A stretch of 64,000 bases of DNA from Cheilinus undulatus. Its lineage: Eukaryota > Chordata > Actinopteri > Labriformes > Labridae. Under the pieces are notes generated by a model. The model made no database searches. It was given only the letters and a program-made list of their open reading frames with translations, and was not told the origin of the DNA. This document shows, piece by piece, positions 25,101 through 37,500 of the stretch (the first letter of the stretch is position 1; the number at the start of each line of letters is the position of its first letter). The stretch spans positions 23,250,275 to 23,314,274 of the forward strand of contig NC_054881.1 of NCBI RefSeq assembly GCF_018320785.1, read 5' to 3'. A program made the position numbers and the translations under genes.

Positions 25101-28100
25101 GACATAAAGCTTTGTAAAGGAGTATGGAGTAATTAGGGCATCAGAAATAAATAAATGCTTTAATGAATAACAGGGGTTAAAATGTTAAAGATGCTATGAA
25201 AAATACAGTGTCAAGAACAATTTAGCTGATTGCAGATACCCATGTTTTTTCATCACTCTGATGTAACACTCTCACTCTGCCAACACATTCTTCTGTATTT
25301 GACCATGAAAACAGATCAGAGTTTGTCTAACAGGTCGCTTCCTCTGACCAGTACAAAATCTCTTAGGTATACCAGTCAGCACTCAATTGATTGGAGACCA
25401 CTGGTAAACATTTGCAGATGCTTGATGTTTGTCAACAGAACTGATATTGACCATACTTATGATAAACTGATGCATCCCTATGAAATATATAAAGGCAAAA
25501 ATAAATTACAAAATTTCCTCTAAAATAATTAAATAGCAAATAAAAGTAAGGGCATGTTTGAAATTATTTTTATACTATATTTATTTGACATTTTGATGTC
25601 TGTCTGTATGTTTTGTTTGTCTTTTTATTTCAGATTTTGAAAATAAAAAGTTATTTTTCAGATTTAATTATAACTTAAATTACATATTTATTAATGTCTC
25701 ATATTCATTTTGCATGTTTTGTCCAGTTTTGCTCAGGCCATAGGAGCGTGTTTGTTGTCAGTAAAGAAGAGCCCATTTCATCCGAGTGTATACAATTAGA
25801 TGGAGTCATTCTGTGACTTGAGTTTTCCTGCAGACATGTGAGTCCATTTAGCTGGTCAGGGTAGCTGATTAACTCTCAAACAGGGATATTGTTGGACTCG
25901 TCCTCTTCACTGCTGCTAACAGAGCAGCTATAGTTTCTCTTTAGATGCCTCGGAGGATCATGGATTAAAAACTGATTATTTTTCTGATACTTTTCTTTAA
26001 TACAGGGCAATGGATTTTGGTGGCAGGGATTGACAAGTTCAGAGTAAAGTTTTATTTTTGACATCAAGCAGGAAGGAAGAGGGATTTCTACAGCTGAGGA
26101 GAAGAGATTACACCATATTGAAATGGATGTGTTACTGGAAGAGTTGATGAAAACTGAGAAAGCAGAAGAAATTTTCTGGATTGTCATTAAGAGGCATGGG
26201 TGCTCTGTACGTGTGCGTCTGTTTGTTTAATGGTTAATCAGTACAGTCGTCTTGTAGTAAACTGAAGCTACACCATGGACATTTTGTTTTTGGAAGCATC
26301 AAAACAGGACATGATGTGAGTGGTCTTCTCTTTTTCCTTTATGTCCAGAATGTTTCTGCTGTTTGTTGATTATTTTCATTTTAAGAGCTTTAAGTTAAAA
26401 AGTAGACTGTAGTACAGCTATAACATTGAGTTTTGAGGCTTTGAGACAAGAGTCCAGCAAAATAGTTTCTCAGGTTTTGATTATGAAGTAATGCAAGTAC
26501 TGCTGCTGATCTTTAAACTTAGATCAGCATAGTTCATATCCTTTTTAACACTACTGTGTGATTTTATCAGTTTTAAATCTTCTTATGAAAGAATCTGTTG
26601 GCCCAAACCTTTCTGCTCACAAATGAAAAACATGGATTTCCCCTTATTAATCATAACTCAGTTTTCATATTTGGATACTAACCTTTTATTTCATTCATTC
26701 TTTGAACTTGTTTGAGTTTTTCTGTGCCTGTTGTCATCGTTTTTAGAGGGGGTTACCATACCCAAGAGGGATCTACGGGACTTTTCCAAGTCTCTCAGGC
26801 TGTTAGGGAGCTGCTGGCGTCTTAGGGGATTTTAGGTGTCTTGTTTTTCTCTGAAATTTACAGTTGAAAAATGTGGTCAGTGCATTTATATTGATTACAG
26901 TTAAATGAGGTTGCTTGTTGAAAAGGATACACACAGAGGCTCCAGACCAAAAACTATCAAGGGAATATTGTAAGCACTAAAAATAAGCCCAAAAAAAACA
27001 ACAAAAAAAGGCAAGTATGTATTTTTAGATTTTATTTTATTTTTAAATTTCTTCTGTTTATCTGATTTTTTTTAATTATTAAAGGAAATACAACTTCAAC
27101 ATTAGGTTACACCTCTTAATGATCACTAAAATCAAGAAAGTTTAGTGTGATTTATTGATAAATTAAAAAAGATCATTAATTTGTCCAGACATAAGGCTGT
27201 TTTAATGGAAAAAAAATAATTGCAGTAAAGGTGACAGTGTTTAAAATGGACTTTATTTATTTATTTTAAAAAGCAATATTAGGAAATCCCATAGTTTAAT
27301 GGCTTAATACTGAAGTTTTGATCACTTGTTAAGGAGTAGACATTAGAAATATGGTGATCTGTAATTTTCTAAAATTTAAAGGTCATAATATATTTATTTG
27401 GAAGTAGAAGTTTGATTGTGTTTATTGTGGGAGAAAAATCCAGTCAAATCTCTGCCTCATCACCAGTTTAGACAATGTTAGCACACTCTCCTCAAAGGTT
27501 TGTTAATATGATGTAACTGAATCATAATCCTGTTTACAAGCTGTTACAACATGTTCGTTCTGCATTACTGGAATGAGCTGCATGAACACAAAGCTAGATG
27601 AAAATAAAAGAAAGAAAAAAGAAAGGTAGCTGGAGCTAATACACCTTAGTTCAATCAAAGAGGTTAAATGGTTAACTCTAAAATGTTGAACCTCAGAATG
27701 ACAGAAGTTGTGGCCTCTTTAAAGTTTATTTGGTTAAAGAGACTTGGTGTGAGAGTAGTCATAATTATATGTGATTATTGGGATTAAGGATCTGCTTTCT
27801 TAAATATCTAATATGGTGAAGAATAATGCATGGAAATTAAGGTGCTTAGCACAGTTAAAAGAAAATCAAAACATGAAGCAGAACAAGAAATTAAAGTATG
27901 AAATATATTAAGATAGAACAGCATTAATCATTAATTCAAAGATTTTAAATTAGTAAGTCCAAATAACATAACACTCCACTCAGGTCATTTTCCAAGCTGA
28001 CTTTCTAACTCAAAAATATAAGGAAAGCCATGACCGAGGTTTGGCCCTGTGGTTCACAACACAGAAGCCTCTTATGCAACAAACCTTAAATGGAGATTGT

Positions 28101-31075
28101 TTTTCCCCACTTTACAGGGACTTTAGAGGACTTACCCAAGATTTTTCCCTGAAACATTTACACTACAGAGACTTGCAGTTCAACCAACTAAAGTAGCAAT
28201 TTAAAGTGAGTAAATAAAAATAAATGTCAAATGATAAGGAATGAGGATGAACAAAGAAAAAGACTTCAGCTGACACAGATCTGTTGGTCCTGACTGAAAC
28301 TCCTCCAATTTATTCATATATGTGGCCTATTTTTGCAGCCGTTATATGGGTGGTATATGCTGGCAGAAATGTTTATATCTGCAGATACCAATAACTGACT
28401 GTTTTTGCCAGTATCTGCCAGTGTTGACCCCATGCCAAATCATGCATCCCTGCTAAAATTTGCTCAACTTGCTTCCCTTCCTTTCTCTTCTCCACACACT
28501 CTTAAAGAGAATAACATATAATATTGTAATTGTGTTCTCAGTATTCACCAAAATCATCATGGCTTTCATTTTGGCTAGTATCATGCCTCCCCCTAGGTTA
28601 TTTCTGAATTACCTCTTGAGCTTAAAAACTTATTCTACTTATATTTCATGGGGTCAATTATTACCTCAAAGAGTAAACAAGTTGATATAAAGTGTTGTTT
28701 TGGTATTAAAAAATGCAGAAAACTGCCAAAAAGCTGTGCATCCCATATTTGACTCCTTTGGTCACCTTCTATTAGGACAAGAACCAGGACAATTATAACC
28801 AACAATGTAACAATTAAAGCTGCTGTGAGGAACTGATGGTTTGTGTTGATTTTGGTGCTGTCTGTGGACAAAAGGGTGCTTATTTTGTTCTGTCCGTGTG
28901 TTCACGTGTTTGTGTATAAAAAATCCTTACTTAGCAAAAGCCAAATATGTCAGTACAGTCAAATGCATGGCTCATCCAGAATTTTGCCATTAAAGTTGCT
29001 GATGCTGTGATAGCACAGTACAGTACTGACATTGTCTGACACCTATCCCCCTGCAGTTGTTTCAGACATTAGAAATAACTATATAGAAACAATGGTCCTC
29101 CGCTAATCGTATTTGCGTTTAAAGTCATGAAGATCCGTTATTACTTAAATCAGTCTCTTATAATGACCTAAAACCTCCTCACAGGAACTTTAAAGTAGTC
29201 AAATGTTCCAGCCTGAGTAAACATCAACAATAACACTTAAAAATGTACCTTTACCAGCATGTGCTTTTAAATTACAGCCAGGAGATGAGATGTATTTGGG
29301 GTTTTTTTTTCTGTAGTTTTCAGTTTGAATTTTAGAAATCCACTCTCCACAGTGTAAAAACCTCTGACCTCTGAAACCCCACTTAGATTATTTTCTTCTT
29401 GGTTAAATTTGCCGTCAGTGATTGACCTGAGATAGTCAAACAGTCGGGGGGTCTCTGAGTTCTTTTTCTCCACCTCCATGACGTATTTCTGTGTTGTTCT
29501 TGTTGCTCACATACGTCAGTTTCCTCTTTCTTCGTTTTAGGGTGGCTGCGTGGATTCATCCAATCAAAGCTTGGCACTGCTCTTGATGACCCTTGGCCAA
29601 CAGGACGTGTCAAAGGTTCTGCTTGGGCCGCTCTCCCCGTACACGTAAGCAAACCAGTGTCATTCAGTAATAGATGCACAAAGAGCTGCTCACCTCTCTG
29701 GACTTTACAAACAGACTCTTGGCTTATTCATAAGTTATTTAACAGGTGCACTTTGTCCAAGCGCAGAACTCAAAGGACCTATGATTCTGTTATTCTTCTG
29801 TTCATCCAGTGTTGGCAGGAGTGTTGCAAAGTTCTTGTTTAATTTTAGACCAGAAAATGGAGGACAAATAAATACAGACGCAATAAACACCGTGCCCTGT
29901 TACCCCATACCTCAAGCTTTTAAAGTTTGAAGCAAGTTACTTCCTACACCTGAATCACAAATGTCACAAAAAGTTTTGGGTTTTTTTCTTTGTTTTTTTG
30001 ACACAAACCCACACCATCAGCTTCTGTTTACACTTAAGTACATATTAATGCAAGTTTTCAGACTAAACCTGGTAAGATAATGAGAAATCTCCTAGCTCTG
30101 ACCACTTAGCCCTACCACAATGTTTTGCATGTTCATGTTTAGGGATATGGGTGTTCAAGTCTTGTTGGAATCGAGGGATTGGGTGAAACTCTAGCTCTGG
30201 TCTCTGTGGGGCACTTGAAATAGAGGGGTAGATTAAAAGTTGGAAATGGGAGTGAGCCTAAATGTTGGAACTGATTGACAGGCCAGTTTCAAACAATGAC
30301 CATCTGCCTCTGTGTATGAGGCACCAACATAGCCACTTACCTGCTAGCGCCCCAGACCATAGTTATTTATACATTTATTTGACTTTGGATCCCCACTCTC
30401 CTTTATTCTATTTAAACTAATCTGTCATGTGCAGGTCTTATTCAAACATACCTGATGTCAGTACTTCAACTTCTTTAAATCTTTGTAAACCAGCAGTTTA
30501 AGATATTAAGGATGATGGAGAAATGGAAAAGGGATTGAACTTCTATTTTTATATCTCATCAGTGTCTTCACGGATGAGGAGAGAGCTATGAACTGTCCAT
30601 TTTCAGTTATCATGGTACCGGTGCTGTGTCCAACTCAAGTACAGTACTATGATAACTGAAGATTGGCAGTGCCATCACAATACACTCCTCACTTTACTCA
30701 AGACATGCTGTGGACAGATGTCACAAGTTGTCATCTGAAGCAGGAAACATGGAGTAAACCTAAAACTTTATGCTGTTTAACCCCCAGTTTGTATTTGTCT
30801 TGTGAACTTTTTAAGTGTTTTATTCAGCATGAAGTGTTTGCTTCTTCTTGTATAACAATGTAACTGAAAATGAAGCAACATATTTCTTACTAGCTTCCCC
30901 TTCTCTCTCTCCTCTCCTCAGGATCGAGTTCCTCAGGCACATTAGAGATTTCTTCCAGATCATGTTCAAAATCGAGGTTCAGAAGCCTTCAGAAGAAGAA
31001 AGAAAGGGGGGTGACAAAATCCTGATGACCTGTGTAGGAGTCGGTTTCAGCAACATAAACAAAACTCTAAAATAA
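16183..31075 (+). CDS. rcl1: RNA 3'-terminal phosphate cyclase-like protein 1 (nine exons, complete)
   Basis: Coding exons are 16183-16312, 16772-16843, 19893-20068, 20361-20435, 20559-20683, 21026-21151, 23080-23236, 29541-29644 and 30922-31075. Joined in phase they give 372 residues plus stop, against 373 in human RCL1. Recognisable blocks in order are YDGCNFFRQRLVLSTLSGK, the GSRIEINQTG turn, YQPGLLFGG, RGVTNDPTDPTVD, PGGGGEVFFTCPVR, DPGKIKRIRG, FIPDIYIHTDHMKG, LPEDLGRNCAKLLLEEI, LMTLGQQDVSKVLLGPLSP and a C-terminal GGDKILMTCVGVGFSN. The family resembles RNA 3'-phosphate cyclases but is known as non-cyclising. With Bms1 and the U3 snoRNP it acts in nucleolar processing of the 18S rRNA precursor. 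The ATG sits in a GC-richer segment and matches the family N-terminus. Exon 5 ends at a weak donor (GTATCT), which I infer because exon 6 then restores the conserved YSVRVSPQMANR stretch. The gene hosts mir-101 in intron 8. Confidence 0.96.
17422..18491. mobile_element. Inverted-repeat element bounded by TTAA, with nested insertions
   Basis: The left end TTAAAGGTGCAGTTTGTAAT pairs with the right end TTACACACTGCACCTTTAA. Both termini carry TTAA, as expected for piggyBac-type insertion. The interior holds a (ATAAT)n stretch with an L2-like tail at about 17827 and two AACTAAAACTA-rich segments (about 17680-17815 and 18280-18420). Confidence 0.6.
17825..17900 (-). repeat. L2-type LINE or SINE 3' tail
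   Basis: ATAATAATAATAACTTTATTTG, then TATAGCACCTTTAAAAACAG, read on the minus strand, is the AT-repeat tail following the CTATACAAATAAA 3' end seen in fish L2 elements. Confidence 0.5.
18665..18765. repeat. Dispersed repeat, copy 1
   Basis: TGTATGCAAACAGGAAGTCA, then GTTACCCTTAGG and AAAATCCAAAATG, matches 63045-63140 in the same orientation with scattered differences. The family is unknown to me. Confidence 0.6.
19195..19320. repeat. Dispersed repeat (rcl1 intron 2 copy)
   Basis: It shares AGAAAAAGACTTCAGCTGAC, then AGATCTGTTGGTCC and CTGAAACTCC, with 28232-28345 in rcl1 intron 7, same orientation. Confidence 0.65.
22265..22619. mobile_element. MITE with GGCTGGG(T/C)GAT ends
   Basis: The left end GGCTGGGTGATTATGGCAAA and the right end GATTTATTGCCCAGCTCT form imperfect inverted repeats. 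The interior has ATCATGATTAGTTGAAC and a matching GATTATCTTTTTTGATT region. It lies in rcl1 intron 6. Confidence 0.55.
28232..28345. repeat. Dispersed repeat (rcl1 intron 7 copy)
   Basis: It is the partner of 19195-19320, with a long shared core (AAAAAGACTTCAGCTGACA, then AGATCTGTTGGTCC). A TATCTGCAGATACC block follows on the right. Confidence 0.65.
28814..29195. mobile_element. MITE with TTAAAGCTGCTGTGAGGAACT ends
   Basis: The left terminus TTAAAGCTGCTGTGAGGAAC pairs with the right terminus CCTCACAGGAACTTTAAAG. It lies in rcl1 intron 7. Another left end of the same type is at 39267 (TTAAAGCTCCAGTAAGGAAC). Confidence 0.6.
30150..30255. repeat. Dispersed repeat shared with 35790-35870
   Basis: GGGGCACTTGAAATAGAGGG, then TTAAAAGTTGGAAATGGGAG, is close to GGGGTACTTGAAAATGAGGG, then ATAAAAGTTAGAAATGGGAC, in the annexin intron, same orientation. 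Origin unknown. Confidence 0.5.
30591..30672 (+). ncRNA. mir101b: mir-101 hairpin (miR-101b type) in rcl1 intron 8
   Basis: The 3' arm at 30640-30661 reads TACAGTACTATGATAACTGA followed by AG, the vertebrate miR-101 mature sequence in its fish miR-101b form (A instead of G at position 10). The 5' arm, from about 30603, carries the complementary TCAGTTATCATGGTACCGGT, and the arms fold around a loop at about 30625-30639. Lower-stem pairing continues through ACTGTCC upstream and the matching bases around GGCAGT downstream. It lies on the same strand as rcl1 between exons 8 and 9. Human MIR101-2 is likewise in an RCL1 intron, so this is a conserved host-gene pairing. The microRNA is probably released from the spliced rcl1 transcript. 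Known miR-101 targets include EZH2, but nothing here tests that. Confidence 0.95.
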
Positions 31076-31112
31076 AACTAGTTTTTCTTTTATTAATGAC
31101 ACTGTGTACCTC

Positions 31113-31118
31113 TTTATT
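31113..31118 (-). terminator. Candidate annexin polyadenylation signal
   Basis: TTTATT on the plus strand reads AATAAA on the minus strand, about 460 bases beyond the annexin stop. If it is used, the annexin 3' UTR overlaps the rcl1 3' UTR by about 100 bases or more. Confidence 0.35.
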
Positions 31119-31222
31119 ACTCACATAAAAACACTGTGAAAAGAGAAAACACTGTTTATCTTCTTAAAATGAAAGTATGGACATTAGTTATCTGTGTAGA
31201 TGATCTGTTACAATATAAAAGA

Positions 31223-31228
31223 AAATAA
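31223..31228 (+). terminator. rcl1 polyadenylation signal AATAAA
   Basis: This AATAAA lies about 150 bases past the rcl1 stop codon. A second AATAAA overlaps the stop itself (31071-31076) and is less likely because it leaves almost no 3' UTR. Confidence 0.55.
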
Positions 31229-31577
31229 AGCCCCATAAAGTAGGAAATGTTAAGTTGATAACATCCATCAGTCACATAGAATACATTTTTATATATTCAG
31301 AAAGACATAACACTTCATCCTACCCTTGAATAACAGCTGCTTCTTTTAGCACACCACTATATTTTTAAATGATAGAAATGTCTGGTTGAATGTCGTAGGA
31401 ATTCCTCTTTTAGAAGCATTTCTAATGTTTAGTCCCAGCTGCGCTCTAGAAAATGTTTCACACTAATGTAAAGGTCACGACTGGTCATTGTCATCATTAG
31501 ATGCAGTTCATCTGATCAGCTACGGGGAAAAGCTTCACTAGACACCACATGTTTTTCATCACAGCTGTGGGGAGGAG

Positions 31578-34500
31578 TTAGTCATCTTGGCCGCAGAGAT
31601 GCTTGAGGGTGTCGCCATAACTGCCGGACACTTCAGACTGTTACAAAACATAAAGAGAGGGAATAAAAAATGGGGAATGGCAAACTCAAAAATATGTCTA
31701 CAAGATAACAGAAATATCCAGTATTCAAAACCACAGCGCTTAGTTTGTTTAATATTCCAAGACTAACTAAGCAGTGTAGAATCAAATTCAGGGCCTGGTT
31801 GATCAGAAGGTTCAATCTAGACATGAAAGGTCACAATTTGAGACTCCACTTTTATTCAACCCAGGATCAAATAATCTAAATTAGTTTACATATAACATTT
31901 TTGGGACTTTTCTAAGACCAAAACCCCAAAAAGCACATAAGGACAAGTGAATAACAGTTTCGCCCAACATAGGGGTCAATGCTTTTCTGATATCACAGCT
32001 TTACTTATAATAATATTCTTTTGTTGTCTCATATCATGCAAGTTGCCTCAGCATGATGAAGTTTTGCAACTTCATCTATTCCTTTTATACATGTGGACAA
32101 AATTGTTGGTACCCTTCCGTTAAAGAAAGAAAAACCTACAATGGTCTCCGAAATAACTTGAAACTAACAAAAGTAATGATAAATAAAAATGTACTGACAA
32201 TTAACAAATGAAAATCAGATATTGCTTTTAAACTATTACAGCAGTCATCACAGCAGTAAGTCACTATATTGCCAAAAATTTATTCTGAATTATTAACCAC
32301 TTCATAAGATGTTGCATTGCTCTACCAATTTAATGGTTTTCCTAGAACTTTCCAGTCTGCACCTGACTGAATCCTGCCATGTGCTATGATCAGGAGAATC
32401 CTGATATTTCAGATCAAAGTAATCATAATCCTAAAATGAAAGTGAGAGGTTTTGTTTAAGGTAAAAACTGAGACAAACAGACCTGATCCTACTTAGTTAT
32501 CTTTTTTCCTTTTATACAAAAGGATATCCAGATTTGATCCTTCCCCATTGGTCTTATTGGATTGCCTTTTAACAAACAGGCTCTAAGCTTGCTTACTGAC
32601 CTCTAACTGTGTGTAGAGGGAGCATCCAAACAGCTTCTTGTATTCGGCTCTGATGTCCAATAGATCAATCTCTGAGCGACTCACTATAATCCTGGTCAGA
32701 GTTGACTCTGTGGTCCCTGCACCCTGGAAGAAGTTAGACATTTAAAAAACAAAACAAAATGCTTCCTTAGCAGCTACTAATTTCCAGTAAAATGGCTGCC
32801 ACAGTCTGTAGTTACATGTGTTGACTTATCAAACCACTGTTGCACACTTTGACAAACAACAATAAATCAGAGGCTTAACATTCCTTTGCACCACTGCTGA
32901 CAAATGCAACAGTCAGCTGTGGCTAAAAAGGACGGCTACAATCAAACAATGTAAGGGGTTAGCTGATAGAGGCCACAGTCTCACTCAGTACAGATGGACA
33001 GTCAGTTTTACCTTCATGCTCTTGAAAAGCCTCTCAGCAAGGTAAAGTGGAACGCTCTTCACACATTTCACTAGAGAAAAAGAGGTTATTTTTAATAGAA
33101 GTGTTTCTGCTATGTTTCTCATCTGCAAGGCGATTGATGGTTATAAAAGTTAGATATACAATAGCGCTACAAGGGTTACTAATGCCTATGCCCTACAAAA
33201 AGATATCAAATTGGGCTCCACCACAGCCTCAGCCAATCCCACAATCAGATCTGCCCACTAAAATGGCTGGAAATGACCCTTCCCAGATGTCATTCGATAA
33301 TATAAATATACAGTACATTGGATGAGCAATTAGTTAGCCTCCTGGCTAACTACGTCTCCTGGGCTGGGCTTTCATCAGCACCGGCATCACAATCCTAACA
33401 GTTAAGTTGAATGGGTTCACTCAAAATATAAACGTAAAGGCTCATACCACTGTACGAAGAGGGGGGTTACATTTTAAAACAGGTAATGATATACTAAATG
33501 TACTTTTCTTTAGTAAGTAATGGTATTGGTGTATTAGGGTCATTCTGAAATAAATAATAAATAGGATCTGTTAATTTTCAAGAAAAAAAAAATTGAGCAT
33601 CAAAAGTAATACATTTATGAGAACAAAAATCTAAAATAGCAGATCCTGAATGATGAAAAAGATGATCCATAGATTTTCAAGAAAAAAAAAAAATCTTTTT
33701 ATTGAGATTATAAAGATTTAAAAAAAACACACTCAGATTTTTTTGTTTGAACATTATAATCTTGGATATTTCAGGTCTATAAAGTTGTACCTTTCCAAGA
33801 AAACAAACTGAAACCAGTGGTTGGATAGCCCAAGTTTACAATGTCTTAGTCCAGTGCTCATGATAATGTGATAACTCTGAGTTGAATCACAAGCACTACT
33901 TTATTGTAGTCCCTGTAAAAAGTATAATTTAATTAAGCTCTCAAGTGCATAACTTATGCAAGGACTTTGCTTCATCTGGCATATTTTCTTGCATGCAATT
34001 AGAAATTTATCAATTTATTAATGTTGTACATGTATGACTTTCAAAAATATTTTGAGTATTTTCTGCAAAATTAACAGATTCGGCGCGCCGGTAGTCGAGT
34101 GGTTAAGACGGACGCCATATACGCAGGTGACCCGGGTTCGAATCGAATCGTGGCACTATTTCCTGCATGTCTCTCCCTGCTCTCTCCCCTGTTTCCGACT
34201 CTATCCACTGTCCTATCAAATAAAGGCAAAAAGGCCAAAAATAAATCTTTTAAAAAAAAGAAATTAACAGATTCTCTTTATTTTTTCTTTTTTTTTTGTA
34301 AGGGCCCTCGTGCTGTGTATAATGGTAATGATGGGCCCCTCTATTACTGTGGGCCCCAGAAAGCTCAGCCCTTTTTACCCCCCTCATGGGCAGCCTTGCT
34401 TACAATATAGCTATAACCACACCTGTTATACAAATGACATCTTACAAGCTTTTAATTAAGATTGTCAAATTTTATAACAAATATTTTAAAGGATACAGTC

Positions 34501-37500
34501 TCTCAACTTATAATAAATGGTATTTTAAAGGGAATAAAAAAAAATTATTTCATAAGACAGGTGTGTAGTACAGAAATAAATGAATCAAAAATTGCAATAC
34601 CTTGCACACTGTCTAAAATGCACAGGCAGCATTTTGGTCCCTTAAATGTTACCAATCTAATTTATATGCCCAGTTTCTACTTCTACTTTTGTTGCTGTTG
34701 TAATGAAACAGGTATTAGTATCACTAGATTTAAAGCTGTAACAGCATTGGAGCTCAGTATTCTGCTATCATAACTACTGTAATTATTAACTCTTTATGTT
34801 ACACAATAAAAAACTCTGATGCAGTCTAGATTTAATTCTAAAATTAAATTTCACTTTGTAATATATGCATCTGATTTACAATTCAATTTCTTTAAAGAGA
34901 TAACACAATATTTTTCAAATGATTTTTAAAATGGACCCCCCCCATATGCCTATGCATATCAATGTATGACAACTACAGGATGTGTTTCTTACCAACAGCC
35001 ACCAGTAATTTCTCCAGGTTTCCAGACATTTCACTCTCAATGCTCTCCTGCAGAGTCTTCTTACTCAGGTTCTTGTACTCGACCAGGGCTGCAAAAACAT
35101 CACAGACCGTTCAAAACAACATTTTTATCCAGTTAGAGAAGGTGTAACTAAGCTTTCACTTACTACACATTCACTAATCCCTTTATTTTTCATCCAGCAC
35201 AGTCATCACTGTACTTTGACTTTTTTGAGACTTTGGTTTAGGAAAAAACACCTGCTAAACTAATGACTTTCCCTCAGACGTCTGTGTTTTAGACTACCTT
35301 ATGTCTTCATATTAGCTGAACAACTCTATTGCTGCTTTGCATGAGCATCCTGACATTAGCATGTGCCCCAAAGCACTGTTGTGTCTATGTAAATGCATCT
35401 TAACAGGGGCATAAACATGACTGTAGGCGCTTACACTTGTATTGTCTTTACATTATCTGTTTATAAAATATGTAAAGGGTGCACCCACTCTGTCGAAGCT
35501 GGGGAACACTCCTGTGGCACAAGATGTCGATAAACTTTGCTTCATCAGTCCCCCACTTCTTCTCCCCTGCCTCATACAGGGCCTGTGGTGGAGCAAGAGT
35601 GAGATTTCAAGCAACATACAGCAGTAAAATGCAAATATGTAATTTCATGGAGATATCTGTGGAGTTCTCAAGACCAAATCCAGTGGCTGCAATACAGAGG
35701 ACAGTGTTTACATGTTTAGCATAGAAGAAGCGTGTTGAGGCCTGAATCTGTGAGAGCTGTGTTTGCTGATAAGAGTGGTGGCTTTAGGACTCATCTTTTG
35801 AGGGACACCGGGGTACTTGAAAATGAGGGATGGGGTAAGAATAAAAGTTAGAAATGGGACTGAGCTTTTTATATCAACTGTACCTTTGCATCTGCTTTAG
35901 CCTTAGCAGCATCCACATTGGTGGTTTCGTCTCTCTTGCCCTGTGAGGAAACAGAAGAACACGTTTGAAATATTTAAAATAAGAAAATCAAACAAAAGTG
36001 TGTACATATGTGAACAGTTTTGAATACCATAAATAATATACTCATCTCACTAAAACAAAAAATGTTTGGAAAGATAGTCATTCTTTTTATCTTTTAAAAA
36101 GATCTTAAAGTCCCTGTAAAGTGAAAGCAAAACTTTGTGTCTTAACAAACTAGATATGTTGGAGTAAGGTTGATTTGTGAAAACGCTGAGATCTACATGT
36201 GACTGAATTTTGGATTTAAACGTTTAGAAAGCTGTTAACCTCATTCCTGGCTTAGCTTTTTTTTTTTAGCAGGGCAAGTATAAGAGACTATGACATCACC
36301 GGTCTTGATGAGGAATTACCCCACCCTAACCTCCAAGATCTAATCAGCTTCTCTTGGGAGTCTGAATGAATATTTGTGCAAAGTTTTATTGGAATCCCTG
36401 ACAGTTTTCTTAGGATATTGTGTTCTCAAGCAAGGGATGAACACAAGTTCAATAAAGTTAAAATTTGACCTTTATCACATCCACACGAATGGTCTGGATA
36501 AAAGAAAGAACAACCCTAAGAAGCATAAAAATGTTTTCCTTGGTGTTGGAAGCTTTTTCATCACATTCCTGCCTACGGTCTGATTTTCATTACTGGGATA
36601 TGCATTCAGGTTGCCTGCTACTGTTTAAGATTACTGCAAAATACCTCAGCCAAGATGAGCAGAGCTTTGGCATAATCTCCTGACACTTCTGACTGAAGGT
36701 CATGAATCATTGATCTTCCAGTTTCTGGAATAAAGAGTAAATTAATGAGAATTTCATGACAGTACAGGCACTTTACTTCATTAACATTTATTGACAGATC
36801 ACAATCAGTGAAATTCCAGGGACAAACCTGCAAGGTATGTTTCAGACAAGGCCTTGATCTGTCTGTTGGATCTTGAGGTAAAGATTTCAGTCAGCGTGCT
36901 CTCTGTGGTTCCTGCACCCTATAAACAACACAGAAGTTAGAATACAAATACACTGAAAACGAGAAGAAAAGATATGCTTTTCAGCCTGAATATTGCAACA
37001 TAATGTACACAAAATAGGAAATTTCATTAACTCAAACAAATATGCAGCAAAGTAAGTCTGTTTAAAGTAAAGAAACTTGTAGAACTGCTTTTTTGCTAGC
37101 TTTAAACTTGACAGTTGCTCTTTAAACACTACAACAAACACTTTATGCCATAAAGAGGATAGTCAATAGTATCTATTTTACACAGTCTCACCTTGATGGC
37201 TCTAATGACTTCCCGACAGTCAAACACTTCAGGAGGTGTTATTAAGGCCACCAACACATCCTCAAAGTCACCATGAGTGTCCCCCTCCAGGTCAGCTTCT
37301 AATGTCTAACAGAGGAAGGTTGTTAAAAAAAAAATACAGAATTTACTCCACCATCATTGCGTTAACACTAACTGAAATGCATTAATAACAGAAAGTCCAT
37401 TTTTATACCCTTCCTGTGGCTTTATGATAGGCCTTTGCAATAAGCTGCCGCTGAGCATTACTTCTTTGGGTCAAGACCTCGATAAGTGTCTTCTCTGTCG

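Larger units (their letters stand above)
23237..29540. other. rcl1 intron 7
   Basis: This 6.3 kb intron is the largest of the gene. Exons 7 and 8 join in phase 0 without loss, so nothing coding is missing. It holds an A-rich tract at about 23630-23690, the 28.2 kb dispersed repeat and the 28.8 kb MITE. The remainder is featureless AT-rich DNA. Confidence 0.8.

Noticed and set aside
25727-25760. Possible extra rcl1 exon in intron 7
   Set aside because: Exons 7 and 8 already join in phase and match the family without a gap.
29383-29679. 98-codon minus-strand frame
   Set aside because: It is the antisense shadow of rcl1 exon 8 and its flanks.
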